From positions 1 through 8,040 of the forward strand of contig CAMOEE010000114.1 in assembly GCA_946611835.1 (NCBI GenBank): 8,040 nt of DNA, given 5' to 3'. The position numbers were made by a program, and so were the translations under genes. Position 1 is the stretch's first letter; every line of letters starts with the position of its first letter. Source of the stretch: an uncultured Treponema sp. Its GTDB lineage: Bacteria > Spirochaetota > Spirochaetia > Treponematales > Treponemataceae. The notes below the pieces were generated by a model. That model did no database searches. It worked only from the letters and a program-made list of their open reading frames with translations, and was not told where the DNA came from. Positions 1 through 6,541 of this stretch are shown piece after piece.

Positions 1-638
1 GCAATCCATTTGAGGTTCTTTCGGACTGACAGGCTTCCCAGCGTGAAATAGAAGGACTTTTCCTTTAATTGAGGAAGCCTGTCAAAAATTTTCTCATCTG
101 CGGGAATTTCTTTGTAGGCACTTACTCCGCTGTAAACGACATGAATCTTATCCTGGCTTACATGATATGTGTCTGTAATAGTCTCCTTGGTGTATTCTGA
201 GACCGTAAATACGGCCTTTGCCCGATTTGCGATAGTGCGGTACATGAAATTACTGTAAAATCTTACGATTTTGTCTCGTCGGGAAGTGAAATCCTGAGGA
301 TAAAGCTTGCAGTAAATATCATGGATAAATGAGAAGCCCGGCACGAAGAAAGGGCATGTGTTCGCATAATTCAGCGGAATTCGCTTATTTTGGATGACAT
401 ATTTTTGAAAATGAACCTGAGTCCAAACAGTAAGTTGATTTGCATCTACGGGCAGAACGACAATCTTGATATTTTTCAGTTCAGGAAGATTTTTTGCGTT
501 TTTTGGAACGACAAGTTCAAATTCGCCTGGCTGAACCATAAAATCAAGATATTGTGTAACTTCAATTGCAAGCCTTTCGATTCCCGTAAGGTTTCGGCAC
601 CATGATTCGCCGTTGATTGCGATTGTTTTCTTATTCAT
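1..638 (-). CDS. GT4-family glycosyltransferase, 3' end beyond window (partial)
   Basis: An uninterrupted reading frame runs from an ATG at 638 to the left edge, giving 212 codons with the C-terminal catalytic half missing. The protein starts MNKKTIAINGE and shows the same landmarks as its upstream neighbour: LTGIER near residues 17-22, FIHDIYCKLYPQDF, VSEYTKETITDTYHVS, and FYFTLGSLSVRKNLKWIA at the edge. By hand alignment about 120 of 212 residues match the neighbour (about 57%). GT4 enzymes are cytoplasmic GT-B retaining transferases that pass a sugar from a nucleotide donor to a growing glycan; the donor-binding E-x7-E motif should lie outside the window. The start follows the previous stop by 1 bp, and AAAGGAG at 649-655, inside that gene's last codons, can serve as ribosome binding site, so translation is probably coupled. 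Sugar specificity cannot be read from the sequence. Confidence 0.9.
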   Translation of the reverse strand, partial: MNKKTIAINGESWCRNLTGIERLAIEVTQYLDFMVQPGEFELVVPKNAKNLPELKNIKIVVLPVDANQLTVWTQVHFQKYVIQNKRIPLNYANTCPFFVPGFSFIHDIYCKLYPQDFTSRRDKIVRFYSNFMYRTIANRAKAVFTVSEYTKETITDTYHVSQDKIHVVYSGVSAYKEIPADEKIFDRLPQLKEKSFYFTLGSLSVRKNLKWI

Positions 639-639
639 G

Positions 640-1707
640 TTAAATATACTCCTTTAGTATATTATATAATTTTTTTCCTGCATTTTCGACGGTAAGTTCA
701 TCCAGTAATGCTTTGGGCGAAGATACTTCTTTTTTTAGAAGTTCGTCCAAGTCAATGTCAGGCTCATCTGCATGAATGTAATAGGCCTTGTCGCCATAGA
801 TTTCTGGGAGACAGGTGGAATCAGAAATAATGATTCTTGCCCCGCAGCTGAGCGCCTCAAGCGGAGGAATACCGAAGCCCTCAAAATATGAAGGGAAAAT
901 AAAGGCCTTGCATTTTGACATTACGGCTTTTACCTCCGAGTCAGAAAGATAGCCCAGAAAAATCACATTTTTGGCTGTTTTTAGGCTTTCAAGTTCTTCG
1001 GGAATTACATTCTCAAGAATCTTGCCGGAAATCGCAAAGAATTCATTAGGATAAAGGGCAGCATGATTTGCAATCCATTTGAGATTTTTTCGGATAGAAA
1101 GGCTTCCGAGCGTAAAATAGAATTCCTTTTCCTTCAGAATCGGAAATTTCTGGAATACATTTTCATCAGGCCTTGTCTCAATGTATGATGGACTAATCCC
1201 ATTGTAAATGACCTCGATTTTCTCCGGTGAAATATGATAGGTATCTATAATCGTTTTTTTTGTGTATTCTGAAACAGCGATTATTTTTTTTGATTTTTTT
1301 GCAATCCTTTTGTACATAAAGCAGTTGTATAGACGAACTTTTTTGTCCTGCTTTGTTGGAAAATCATTTGGAAAGAGTTTGCAGTAAATATCATGAATAT
1401 ATGAAATTCCTTGACAGAAATAAGGCGTTGCATTACAAAAATCAAGAGGAATGCCCTTATGAGTTCTGACATATTTCTGAAATACAAATTGCTGCCATTT
1501 TGGGAATGAATGAAGCTCGTAATCCAGCTTGACTAAGGCGATGTTTTTGACTTCTGGAACATTTCTTGCGTTCTTCGGGATAACGAGCTCAATCTCACCG
1601 GGAGCCGCGAGTTTATCAAGCACAGGTATTGTATCTCTAGCCACACGCTCAATTCCAGTGAGATTGTTGCAGTAGAATTCTCCGTTGATTATTATTTTCT
1701 TTTTCAT
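640..1707 (-). CDS. GT4-family glycosyltransferase
   Basis: This 355-residue protein has the normal length and layout of a GT-B fold GT4 transferase. The N-terminal acceptor half contains INGE (7-10), TGIERV (17-22), IHDIYCKLFP (104-113) and VSEYTKK (145-151). The C-terminal donor half contains GSLSIRKNLKW (201-211) and the family E-x7-E signature EGFGIPPLE with E276 and E284, followed by LPEIYGDKAYY (300-310). No signal peptide or membrane span is seen, so it should act in the cytoplasm or at the inner face of the membrane. Its ATG overlaps the TGA of the upstream GT4 gene by 4 bp (1704-1707), and GGGAG at 1715-1719 lies 7 nt before the start. It is a tandem paralogue of the next gene downstream. 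The likely role is one step in assembling a surface polysaccharide; donor and acceptor are unknown. Confidence 0.93.
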   Translation of the reverse strand: MKKKIIINGEFYCNNLTGIERVARDTIPVLDKLAAPGEIELVIPKNARNVPEVKNIALVKLDYELHSFPKWQQFVFQKYVRTHKGIPLDFCNATPYFCQGISYIHDIYCKLFPNDFPTKQDKKVRLYNCFMYKRIAKKSKKIIAVSEYTKKTIIDTYHISPEKIEVIYNGISPSYIETRPDENVFQKFPILKEKEFYFTLGSLSIRKNLKWIANHAALYPNEFFAISGKILENVIPEELESLKTAKNVIFLGYLSDSEVKAVMSKCKAFIFPSYFEGFGIPPLEALSCGARIIISDSTCLPEIYGDKAYYIHADEPDIDLDELLKKEVSSPKALLDELTVENAGKKLYNILKEYI

Positions 1708-2879
1708 ATTAAAACTCCCATAATCTCACAGATTTTTCTTGCGGAGTCAGACCATGAATTCTTCGTTACCTCAGGAGGCAGGGGAATTGAATTCGTCTCC
1801 TTGAGCTTAATCCACTCCTTTATTTTTTCTGAAAAAATTGCCTCATCATTTTTGTTTTCTAAGTAAAAAGCCCTGTCGCCTGCAACTTCCCTGAAAATAG
1901 GAATATCCCTGAGTATCAGGGGCAAATTGTGTGAGGCCGCTTCAATGATAGGAAGACCAAAGCCCTCTGCTTCCGAGCAGAAAATAAGGGCAGAACTATC
2001 GCAGTAAAGTTCTTCAAGCTGCTCGTCTGAAATACCTGAATCATACCATATAAGATTCTTTCCGTAATTCGAAGAGCCTCGGATAAGCCGAAAAGTCTTT
2101 TCATTGTTCCATCCAGGCCTGCCCACTATGGTCAGCCGTGCGTTTACACCCTCGCTCCATAGTATTTCAAAAGCTTTCACAGCAAGGTCGTATCGTTTTC
2201 GAGGCTCAACCGTAGACACCATGAGAAAAGAAAGTTGCTCTGAATCAGTTTTCTTCTGAATATTCATGTTTTTGTCAAAGTCGTATCCGAGATATGAATA
2301 ACCAAATTTTAAGGAGTTTAGTTTCTCTGGATAATGATTTTGTATCCAGTTTATTAAATCTTCTATCGTTGACTTTGAATTTCCGATTATTCCAGAATAA
2401 TTGATTATAGTTTTCAGCCAGAGAGGGTAGTGTTTCCTCACTCCGGCGTCTACAGTCTCAGGGAAATTTATCGGAATCATGTCATGAATATAAAACCAGA
2501 CAGGAATTCCAATTTTTTTCATTTTTTTAAGAAATTTCTTGTTGGATGGTATTAAAAAAATTGATAAATCCAGACCGAAAAACACATCTCCGGCAGAAAC
2601 TTTTATCGCTCTGTTTGTACCGCATTCATAAAATCCGGCTCCATACTTTTTTGCAAAAACATCAACGACATCATAATTTTTTATCTGAGCATGAAAATAA
2701 GAGGCAATATTTTTTGTCACCCGCTGAACACCTGTTTTTGAATCCTTGAAATGCAGCTCAGTCATATCGAGGAAAAGTCTTGGTTTTCTGTGAAGTGCTA
2801 TTTTTTCAACAAAAGAGATGTTGTTTTTTATTCCGATTAGAGGGAGAATGAAAATGTTTATGATTGATTGAATTGTCAT
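1704..2879 (-). CDS. GT4-family glycosyltransferase, mannosyltransferase-like type
   Basis: This 391-residue GT-B type glycosyltransferase shows RLFLDMTEL (34-42) followed by KTGVQRV (48-54), an N-terminal pattern seen in GT4 enzymes of O-antigen and capsule clusters. WFYIHDMIPINFPE (128-141) and IGNSKSTIEDL (165-175) follow. The donor domain has STVEPRKRYDLAVKAF (222-237), the loop IVGRPGW (251-257) and E-x7-E in EGFGLPIIE (E305, E313), then FREVAGDRAFYLEN. The first 33 residues, hydrophobic at about 5-19, precede the usual family start and may be a membrane-contacting extension; the next in-frame Met is 39, inside the conserved RLFLDMTEL block, so I keep the upstream start at 2879. The ribosome binding site is weak (GAGAAA). 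The gene sits 14 bp after the GT2 gene and overlaps the next GT4 by 4 bp. It shares the TG-[IV]-x-RV motif with both downstream GT4 genes but is much more diverged from them. Confidence 0.93.
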   Translation of the reverse strand: MTIQSIINIFILPLIGIKNNISFVEKIALHRKPRLFLDMTELHFKDSKTGVQRVTKNIASYFHAQIKNYDVVDVFAKKYGAGFYECGTNRAIKVSAGDVFFGLDLSIFLIPSNKKFLKKMKKIGIPVWFYIHDMIPINFPETVDAGVRKHYPLWLKTIINYSGIIGNSKSTIEDLINWIQNHYPEKLNSLKFGYSYLGYDFDKNMNIQKKTDSEQLSFLMVSTVEPRKRYDLAVKAFEILWSEGVNARLTIVGRPGWNNEKTFRLIRGSSNYGKNLIWYDSGISDEQLEELYCDSSALIFCSEAEGFGLPIIEAASHNLPLILRDIPIFREVAGDRAFYLENKNDEAIFSEKIKEWIKLKETNSIPLPPEVTKNSWSDSARKICEIMGVLI

Positions 2880-2893
2880 ATTGTTTCTCGTAA

Positions 2894-3835
2894 TTAATAA
2901 AATTGCGTCTTATTTTTTTCCGGATGAAATATGTACTTTATGTAATTCTTTGTGTATTTAAATATCAGAGGATTAAGCCATAAAATTGCAGTTAATAGTT
3001 TCAGCACAAAAATACTTATAAAAGAACTTCCTGTTTTTTTGAAATACATAATTCGAGAAATTTTGCCTTGTATAGCAGCAAATGAAGCTTCGTTATGTAC
3101 TAGATTTGTGGTTATTTTTTCAGCTGATTGCCCCTCCAGATGTATAATTTTTACACCATCAATGAGAATCCTTTTTTTATTTTCCTGTGACAGCTTATAC
3201 TGCAAATATGTTTCTTCACAGTACATAAAGAAATCTTCATCGAAATAGGAAAAATTGTCATTTTTTAAGAATAAATCGGCTCCTGTTATGTAGTCAACTT
3301 GTCCTATAATTTTTTCACTTTTTTCGTTTTTGTATTCAGGAAGATTTTTCTTGAATAGTGTGTGAAAAAAAAATTGTTTCATAAAACCGTATATATTATG
3401 CGTTAATCCTGATATATCCGACTTGTAATCTGGAAATAAACCTCCGGAATGTATTGTCTCCTTGTTTATATTCAATAAATTTGCACCAAGCGCACCAATA
3501 GAATCTTTTTCAGGCGAATTTTCCCAATAATCAAAAAAAATCTTGACCGCATTATTTAACAAAATCGTATCGCTGTTGAGATAAAAAATATATTTTCCTT
3601 TTGCAATCGCAAGTCCCCGATTATTCGCAGCCCCGAAGCCAAGATTCGCATTATTCTCAATCAGAATTACCTGTGGAAAATTATCTTTAAGCATTTCAAT
3701 TGAGCCGTCTTTTGAGCCATTATCGCTTACGATAACTTCAAATGAAATATCTTTTGTCTGCTCATAGATTGAGTTGAGGCAGTCTGCGAGAAGCCTCTTT
3801 GTGTTGTAGTTTACGATTATGATTGAAACATCCAT
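2894..3835 (-). CDS. GT2-family glycosyltransferase (rhamnosyltransferase-like)
   Basis: This 313-residue inverting GT-A fold transferase has the classic N-terminus VSIIIVNYNTKRLLADCLNS (3-22) and EVIVSDNGSKDGS (33-45), then NLGFGAANNRG (64-74). The metal/nucleotide site is the DXD variant NSD (87-89) in FYLNSDT. ITGADLFLKND (183-193) and FDEDFFMYCEETYLQYKLS (198-216) are the acceptor and base region typical of WbbL-like rhamnosyltransferases and their relatives. A hydrophobic segment at about 270-294 could anchor the C-terminus to the membrane. The Shine-Dalgarno candidate AAAGGA at 3848-3853 lies 12 nt upstream of the ATG, which is rather long spacing. I see no strong promoter in the 46 bp between this gene and the ATPase gene upstream. 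The coding sequence is visibly AT-rich (for example 25% GC over 3001-3060), more so than the genes on the right. The sugar transferred is not determinable. Confidence 0.93.
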   Translation of the reverse strand: MDVSIIIVNYNTKRLLADCLNSIYEQTKDISFEVIVSDNGSKDGSIEMLKDNFPQVILIENNANLGFGAANNRGLAIAKGKYIFYLNSDTILLNNAVKIFFDYWENSPEKDSIGALGANLLNINKETIHSGGLFPDYKSDISGLTHNIYGFMKQFFFHTLFKKNLPEYKNEKSEKIIGQVDYITGADLFLKNDNFSYFDEDFFMYCEETYLQYKLSQENKKRILIDGVKIIHLEGQSAEKITTNLVHNEASFAAIQGKISRIMYFKKTGSSFISIFVLKLLTAILWLNPLIFKYTKNYIKYIFHPEKNKTQFY

Positions 3836-3881
3836 TTATGTTGTTAATCCTTTGCACCAATATATGATAAAATCTTATTGT

Positions 3882-5459
3882 TTATTTTTTTTCCAGCTTT
3901 TCAATCTTACACTCATGCTTTTTTGTCTTTTCGTCGTAGTTGATTCCAACAAAAAGAAGATTGCCAGAGTAATGCGACAATGAATCAAAGTATTTTTTTT
4001 CTTTGATTTGGCTGATTGCGCTTTCTGCACAGTCGTTCCGCTTTAATTCAATTATCATGGCAGGCATGTTTTCAACAAAGGGAATGAAGACTACATCTGC
4101 GAAATCTTTTCCTGAAGTCATTTCTTTAATGACCGTGTATTTGTTAAGTGCATAGATGTACGAAAGATAAATGGCCGACTGCAGGGCATCTTCATTGTTG
4201 TAGCTGCGGTTACTTGTTACATGAATATGGCTTTCGTCCAGGGCCTTTGCAACAGCTTCTTCGTTTCCGCTGAGCGTCTCATTCAAAAGTTCTTTTGAGC
4301 CTTGTATGATTTTATTTGTGACAGCATATTCTTTGTTCGTCTCAATGGCGTTGAACCATTCCTGTCTGACTTCCTTGTTTGGTATGCGGCAGGTTGAATC
4401 TTCCTTATTGTATGCAAGGTAGCCAAGATGAATGAGGTAGGTGAATGCATCACTTCTGGTTGAAAAATCGGTCATTGTGTTCATGTAGCGGGTAACGTTT
4501 ACATCTACGCTTTCTCCTGAGAGCATTCGGATAATATCATCTTTCATGCCCTCGAAATTTTCCTGAATGCGGTCGGAGATAACTGCGTAGGTAGAGGTCT
4601 TTCCCCAGTAATTTGCAAGATCCCTGTACATCAGCGATTTTACCACCGATTCCGGATTGTAAATTTCAATTCCCTGCTGACTGTAGCCGTCGTACCAGCG
4701 TTTGTATTCATCAAAATCCGCATTGTATTTTTTACAGAGAGCCCGGACTTCGTCCCCGGTAAAGCCGATGTATTCAGCAAGCTTGTCGGCATTTAGGATA
4801 GTGTATTCCTCAAAGTTGTTGAGCTTGGACTGAACCCTGTCGCGCACGATGGGAAGTATACCTGTAAGATAGGCGAGGGCAATTGCCGGACGCACGGTGT
4901 CGCTCTTAAAAAGACCGTTTAATAAATCAAGATACTGGGTAAAGAGAGATTCAGAAACATTTTCCCGCACAAGAACATCATATTCGTCCATGAGGATTAC
5001 GAATTTTTCTGAGGTGGCAGCGTGAACCTTTAGGATGCAGTCTGCGATTGAATCGTATTCATCAAATGAAATTGACGAAAATTGCTCCTGCATTTCTGCG
5101 CGAATACTTTTTGTTATTTTTATTATCAGGTGGTCTTTATCCAAAGCATTGCGGTATTCGCTGTTTACATCAATTTTTATCACATTGAATTTATTGAGAT
5201 ACTGCTCAAAAGTGTTGTCAGAAGCAATCTTATAGGGCGCAAACACATCTTTTGAGTTACAGCCCTTTGAGTAGTAGGCTGCAAGCATGTTGTTGGCAAA
5301 GGTCTTGCCAAAGCGGCGGGGGCGGGAAATACAAAGATACTTGTTGTCACAGTCAATAAATTTGTTTAAAACGGAAATCATCTGTGTCTTGTCAACATAG
5401 ATTTCCCGCTTCAAAGTTGATTTGAAATTCTCGTTGTCTGGATTTAAGTAAATTCCCAT
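3882..5459 (-). CDS. AAA-ATPase-like protein with C-terminal PD-(D/E)XK nuclease-like domain
   Basis: This 525-residue protein has the family's usual architecture (AAA-ATPase_like plus DUF1703/PD-(D/E)XK superfamily 9) and usual length. Seen in order: YVDKTQMI (21-28); Walker A variant RPRRFGKT (46-53); Walker B with FVILMDEYD (153-161, D158/E159); YLTGILPI (197-204) with SKLNNFEEYTIL (211-222); and RWYDGY (254-259). The nuclease-like end has D455 in FADVVF and E471-x-K473 in MIIELKR. All key residues are present, so it looks intact. The function of this family is unknown; members occur in many divergent copies per genome in gut and oral bacteria, and a mobile-element or defence-type role is only a suggestion. 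AGAGG at 5466-5470, 6 nt before the ATG, supports the start. It has its own promoter candidate and may read through into the glycosyltransferase genes, though a functional link to them is not implied. Confidence 0.92.
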   Translation of the reverse strand: MGIYLNPDNENFKSTLKREIYVDKTQMISVLNKFIDCDNKYLCISRPRRFGKTFANNMLAAYYSKGCNSKDVFAPYKIASDNTFEQYLNKFNVIKIDVNSEYRNALDKDHLIIKITKSIRAEMQEQFSSISFDEYDSIADCILKVHAATSEKFVILMDEYDVLVRENVSESLFTQYLDLLNGLFKSDTVRPAIALAYLTGILPIVRDRVQSKLNNFEEYTILNADKLAEYIGFTGDEVRALCKKYNADFDEYKRWYDGYSQQGIEIYNPESVVKSLMYRDLANYWGKTSTYAVISDRIQENFEGMKDDIIRMLSGESVDVNVTRYMNTMTDFSTRSDAFTYLIHLGYLAYNKEDSTCRIPNKEVRQEWFNAIETNKEYAVTNKIIQGSKELLNETLSGNEEAVAKALDESHIHVTSNRSYNNEDALQSAIYLSYIYALNKYTVIKEMTSGKDFADVVFIPFVENMPAMIIELKRNDCAESAISQIKEKKYFDSLSHYSGNLLFVGINYDEKTKKHECKIEKLEKK

Positions 5460-5460
5460 T

Positions 5461-5552
5461 ATTTACCTCTGTTGTTAGTATAGCATTGGTTTTGAATTTG
5501 TTGAATGGGGGAGAGGACAGGCGGAGAATATGCCCCGCCTGTCCTCGCTTTT
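5461..5552 (-). promoter_or_regulatory. Extended -10 promoter and ribosome binding site for the AAA-ATPase-like gene
   Basis: On the minus strand TGCTATACT (TGC at 5485-5483, -10 TATACT at 5482-5477) forms an extended -10 box. The best -35 is a weak TCAACA at 5504-5499 with a 16-bp spacer (4 of 6 matches). Transcription would start only about 10-15 nt before the ATG at 5459, leaving room for the AGAGG Shine-Dalgarno at 5470-5466. This 93-bp gap also contains the hairpin described separately. Confidence 0.5.
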
Positions 5553-5554
5553 TT
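5513..5554 (+). terminator. Perfect 12-bp hairpin with T6 tract on the plus strand
   Basis: GAGGACAGGCGG (5513-5524) and its exact reverse complement (5535-5546) flank a 10-nt loop, followed by GC and six T (5549-5554). This is a textbook intrinsic terminator for plus-strand transcription. The genes on both sides are on the minus strand, and the hairpin begins only 6 nt after the TAA of the HU-like gene, but the minus-strand 3' flank (TCTCCCCCATTC) has no T-tract. It may act as a bidirectional or hairpin-only terminator/stabiliser for the HU-like mRNA, or it may block antisense transcription. Confidence 0.75.
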
Positions 5555-6320
5555 ACGCTACAGTTACCACATCGCTGTAGGTGTAGACAGGTTCCTTGCG
5601 CTTGGTAGAACCGTTCACATAGTTTGACTTAATGACAATCCGGTAGGCTGTGCCAGAAACAGCTGTATCGGGGAGGTAAAAGTCAATCTTTTTTGGCGTG
5701 TTCTGACGCACGAGCATCGTACAGTCAATCCATGAAGATTCGTCATCCGAAACTTCGCCTTTTTCGTCAGCGGAGGCGAGGAAAAGACCGCAGTTTTCGT
5801 CCGTACCGAGTTTAAGACGCTTGCCTTCAAGGATGACATTTTTTCCTGCTGTAAGGGTAGTGGATTCTTCACCAGTAAACCAGTTGAAGATTTTTGTGAT
5901 GGCAGAAGCTGTGTCAGAGAGTACAACTTTACCAATAGAGACATTGGAGATTGATTCTTTGAGCACCTGGCTTGCAGAAAACTTTACTGTAAGAGACAGC
6001 TCTGAAATATCGCTTGCAGAGTCACTTGCGACGCTTCCGCTTGCCCCGATGTAGAGCTCGCCCAAGTCAAGGAGATTCACAGCTTTGCCTTCTTTTAAGG
6101 CCGCAAGGATTTCCCGCTTGATGTAGCTGATTCCGGTGTTAATGATGATTTCATCAGCTCCGGGATTTTTCTGCTGCACGCGGGAAACTAGATTCTCCAT
6201 GCTAAGAACATCACGTTCAAAACGCCCATAGAACTTTTTGCCCGTGCCAAAAGGATTGGCATACAATGTAAGACCGCCGTTGCCATCCTTGCCATTGAAA
6301 GAAGTTTTTATTTCTTCCAT
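5553..6320 (-). CDS. HU-like DNA-binding domain protein with DUF4469-like C-terminus
   Basis: This 255-residue protein has two parts. Residues about 17-125 resemble the HU-DNA_bdg (IHF/HU-like) fold: YGRFERDVLSMENLVSRV (31-48), helix residues around REILAALKEGKAVNLLDLGELY (69-90), then strands to about 123. Residues about 145-255 resemble DUF4469, an Ig-like domain: FNWFTGEESTTLTAGKNVIL, ILEGKRLKLG, GLFLAS (178-183), IDFYLPDTAVSGTAYRIVI (212-230) and PVYTYSDVVTV (244-254). There is no signal peptide, so it should be cytoplasmic and possibly nucleoid-associated. Known relatives are annotated only as DNA-binding-domain proteins; their role is not established. GGAAGGA (6327-6333), 6 nt upstream, is a strong ribosome binding site and fixes the ATG. 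The first 15 residues are Gly/Asn/Lys-rich and probably disordered. The domain calls are made by eye from pattern memory. Confidence 0.82.
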   Translation of the reverse strand: MEEIKTSFNGKDGNGGLTLYANPFGTGKKFYGRFERDVLSMENLVSRVQQKNPGADEIIINTGISYIKREILAALKEGKAVNLLDLGELYIGASGSVASDSASDISELSLTVKFSASQVLKESISNVSIGKVVLSDTASAITKIFNWFTGEESTTLTAGKNVILEGKRLKLGTDENCGLFLASADEKGEVSDDESSWIDCTMLVRQNTPKKIDFYLPDTAVSGTAYRIVIKSNYVNGSTKRKEPVYTYSDVVTVA

Positions 6321-6326
6321 ATTTAA

Positions 6327-6362
6327 TCCTTCCGAAAGTCAGCCGAATCAAGACTTCCGGCT
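6327..6362 (-). promoter_or_regulatory. Leader hairpin touching the Shine-Dalgarno of the HU-like gene
   Basis: On the minus strand CCGGAAGUC (6360-6352) pairs with GACUUUCGG (6340-6332) over 9 bp, including one G-U pair, around an 11-nt loop. The right arm overlaps the first two bases of the Shine-Dalgarno GGAAGGA (6333-6327). A competing 5-bp stem, AGCCG (6362-6358) with CGGCU (6345-6341), uses part of the same left arm and the loop, so the two cannot form together. This could control access to the ribosome binding site; that role is inference. Confidence 0.4.
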
Positions 6363-6399
6363 CGCTCCGCTTATGTTTTTTGGGAGCAAAAAATATTCT

Positions 6400-6429
6400 T
6401 TGACACATACGGCGGATCTGTGCTATAAT
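6400..6429 (+). promoter_or_regulatory. Perfect-consensus sigma70-type promoter with extended -10
   Basis: TTGACA (6400-6405) and TATAAT (6424-6429) both match the consensus exactly. They are separated by 18 bp, and TGC precedes the -10, giving TGCTATAAT. The expected start of transcription is about 6436. No clear protein gene begins within 400 bp downstream, so it most likely drives a small RNA or a long leader for the ATPase gene at 6851. Confidence 0.8.
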
Positions 6430-6444
6430 ATCAACATTCTACTG

Positions 6445-6471
6445 GTGATATGTCTTTCACAGACGTGTCAA
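6445..6471 (-). promoter_or_regulatory. Candidate minus-strand promoter for the HU-like gene
   Basis: The right half of the dyad gives TTGACA on the minus strand (6471-6466) and TATCAC (6450-6445, 4 of 6 matches) after a short 15-bp spacer. Transcription would begin near 6438 and give a leader of about 118 nt before the ATG at 6320. The spacer is below the optimum, so this is tentative; no better minus-strand promoter was found upstream of the gene. Confidence 0.35.
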
Positions 6472-6483
6472 ACCAAGTTTGTA

Positions 6484-6541
6484 TGCTTCCTTCAAGAATG
6501 GTACTGCGAATACCTTTCTTTGAAAGGGGCATTTTTTTTTT
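6484..6541 (+). terminator. Terminator with alternative hairpins and T10 tract
   Basis: Ten T follow at 6532-6541. A compact hairpin CCTTTC-TTT-GAAAGG (6513-6518/6522-6527) ends 4 nt before the T-tract. A longer imperfect stem pairs TGCTTCCTTCAAG (6484-6496) with CTTTGAAAGGGGCA (6518-6531), with G-U pairs and small bulges, and abuts the T-tract directly. The two stems share 6518-6527 and are mutually exclusive. Confidence 0.6.

Larger units (their letters stand above)
6399..6472. repeat. Imperfect 74-bp dyad with three nested inverted-repeat arms
   Basis: Three pairs of arms are nested in order: TTTGACAC (6399-6406) with GTGTCAAA (6465-6472), TCTGTG (6417-6422) with CACAGA (6458-6463), and ATATCA (6428-6433) with TGATAT (6446-6451), around a 12-nt centre. 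The arms coincide with promoter elements: the outer left arm holds the plus-strand -35, and the outer right arm holds a minus-strand TTGACA. It could be an operator region or the remnant of an inverted duplication. Confidence 0.6.
6436..6541 (+). ncRNA. Candidate small RNA or attenuated leader, about 105 nt
   Basis: The interval runs from the predicted start of the perfect promoter to the end of a T10 tract. Visible structure includes GGTA/TACC (6500-6503/6511-6514) around a 7-nt loop, and two further hairpins near the 3' end described under the terminator. It matches no RNA family that I recognise. A 35-codon frame with ATG at 6450 lies across it but runs through the terminator. It could be an independent regulatory RNA, or a leader whose termination controls the ATPase gene 310 nt downstream. 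Confidence 0.4.

Noticed and set aside
390..605. A 71-codon plus-strand open frame
   Set aside because: It is antisense to the truncated GT4 gene, whose protein aligns along its whole length with its paralogue.
6443..6531. Possible 5S rRNA-like segment because of AATGGTACTGCG at 6497-6508
   Set aside because: The short match resembles the GATGGTACTGC stretch of many 5S rRNAs, but the conserved CCGAAC and GAAGTTAAGC regions, the GAGAGTAGG segment and the closing helix I are absent, and the length is too short.
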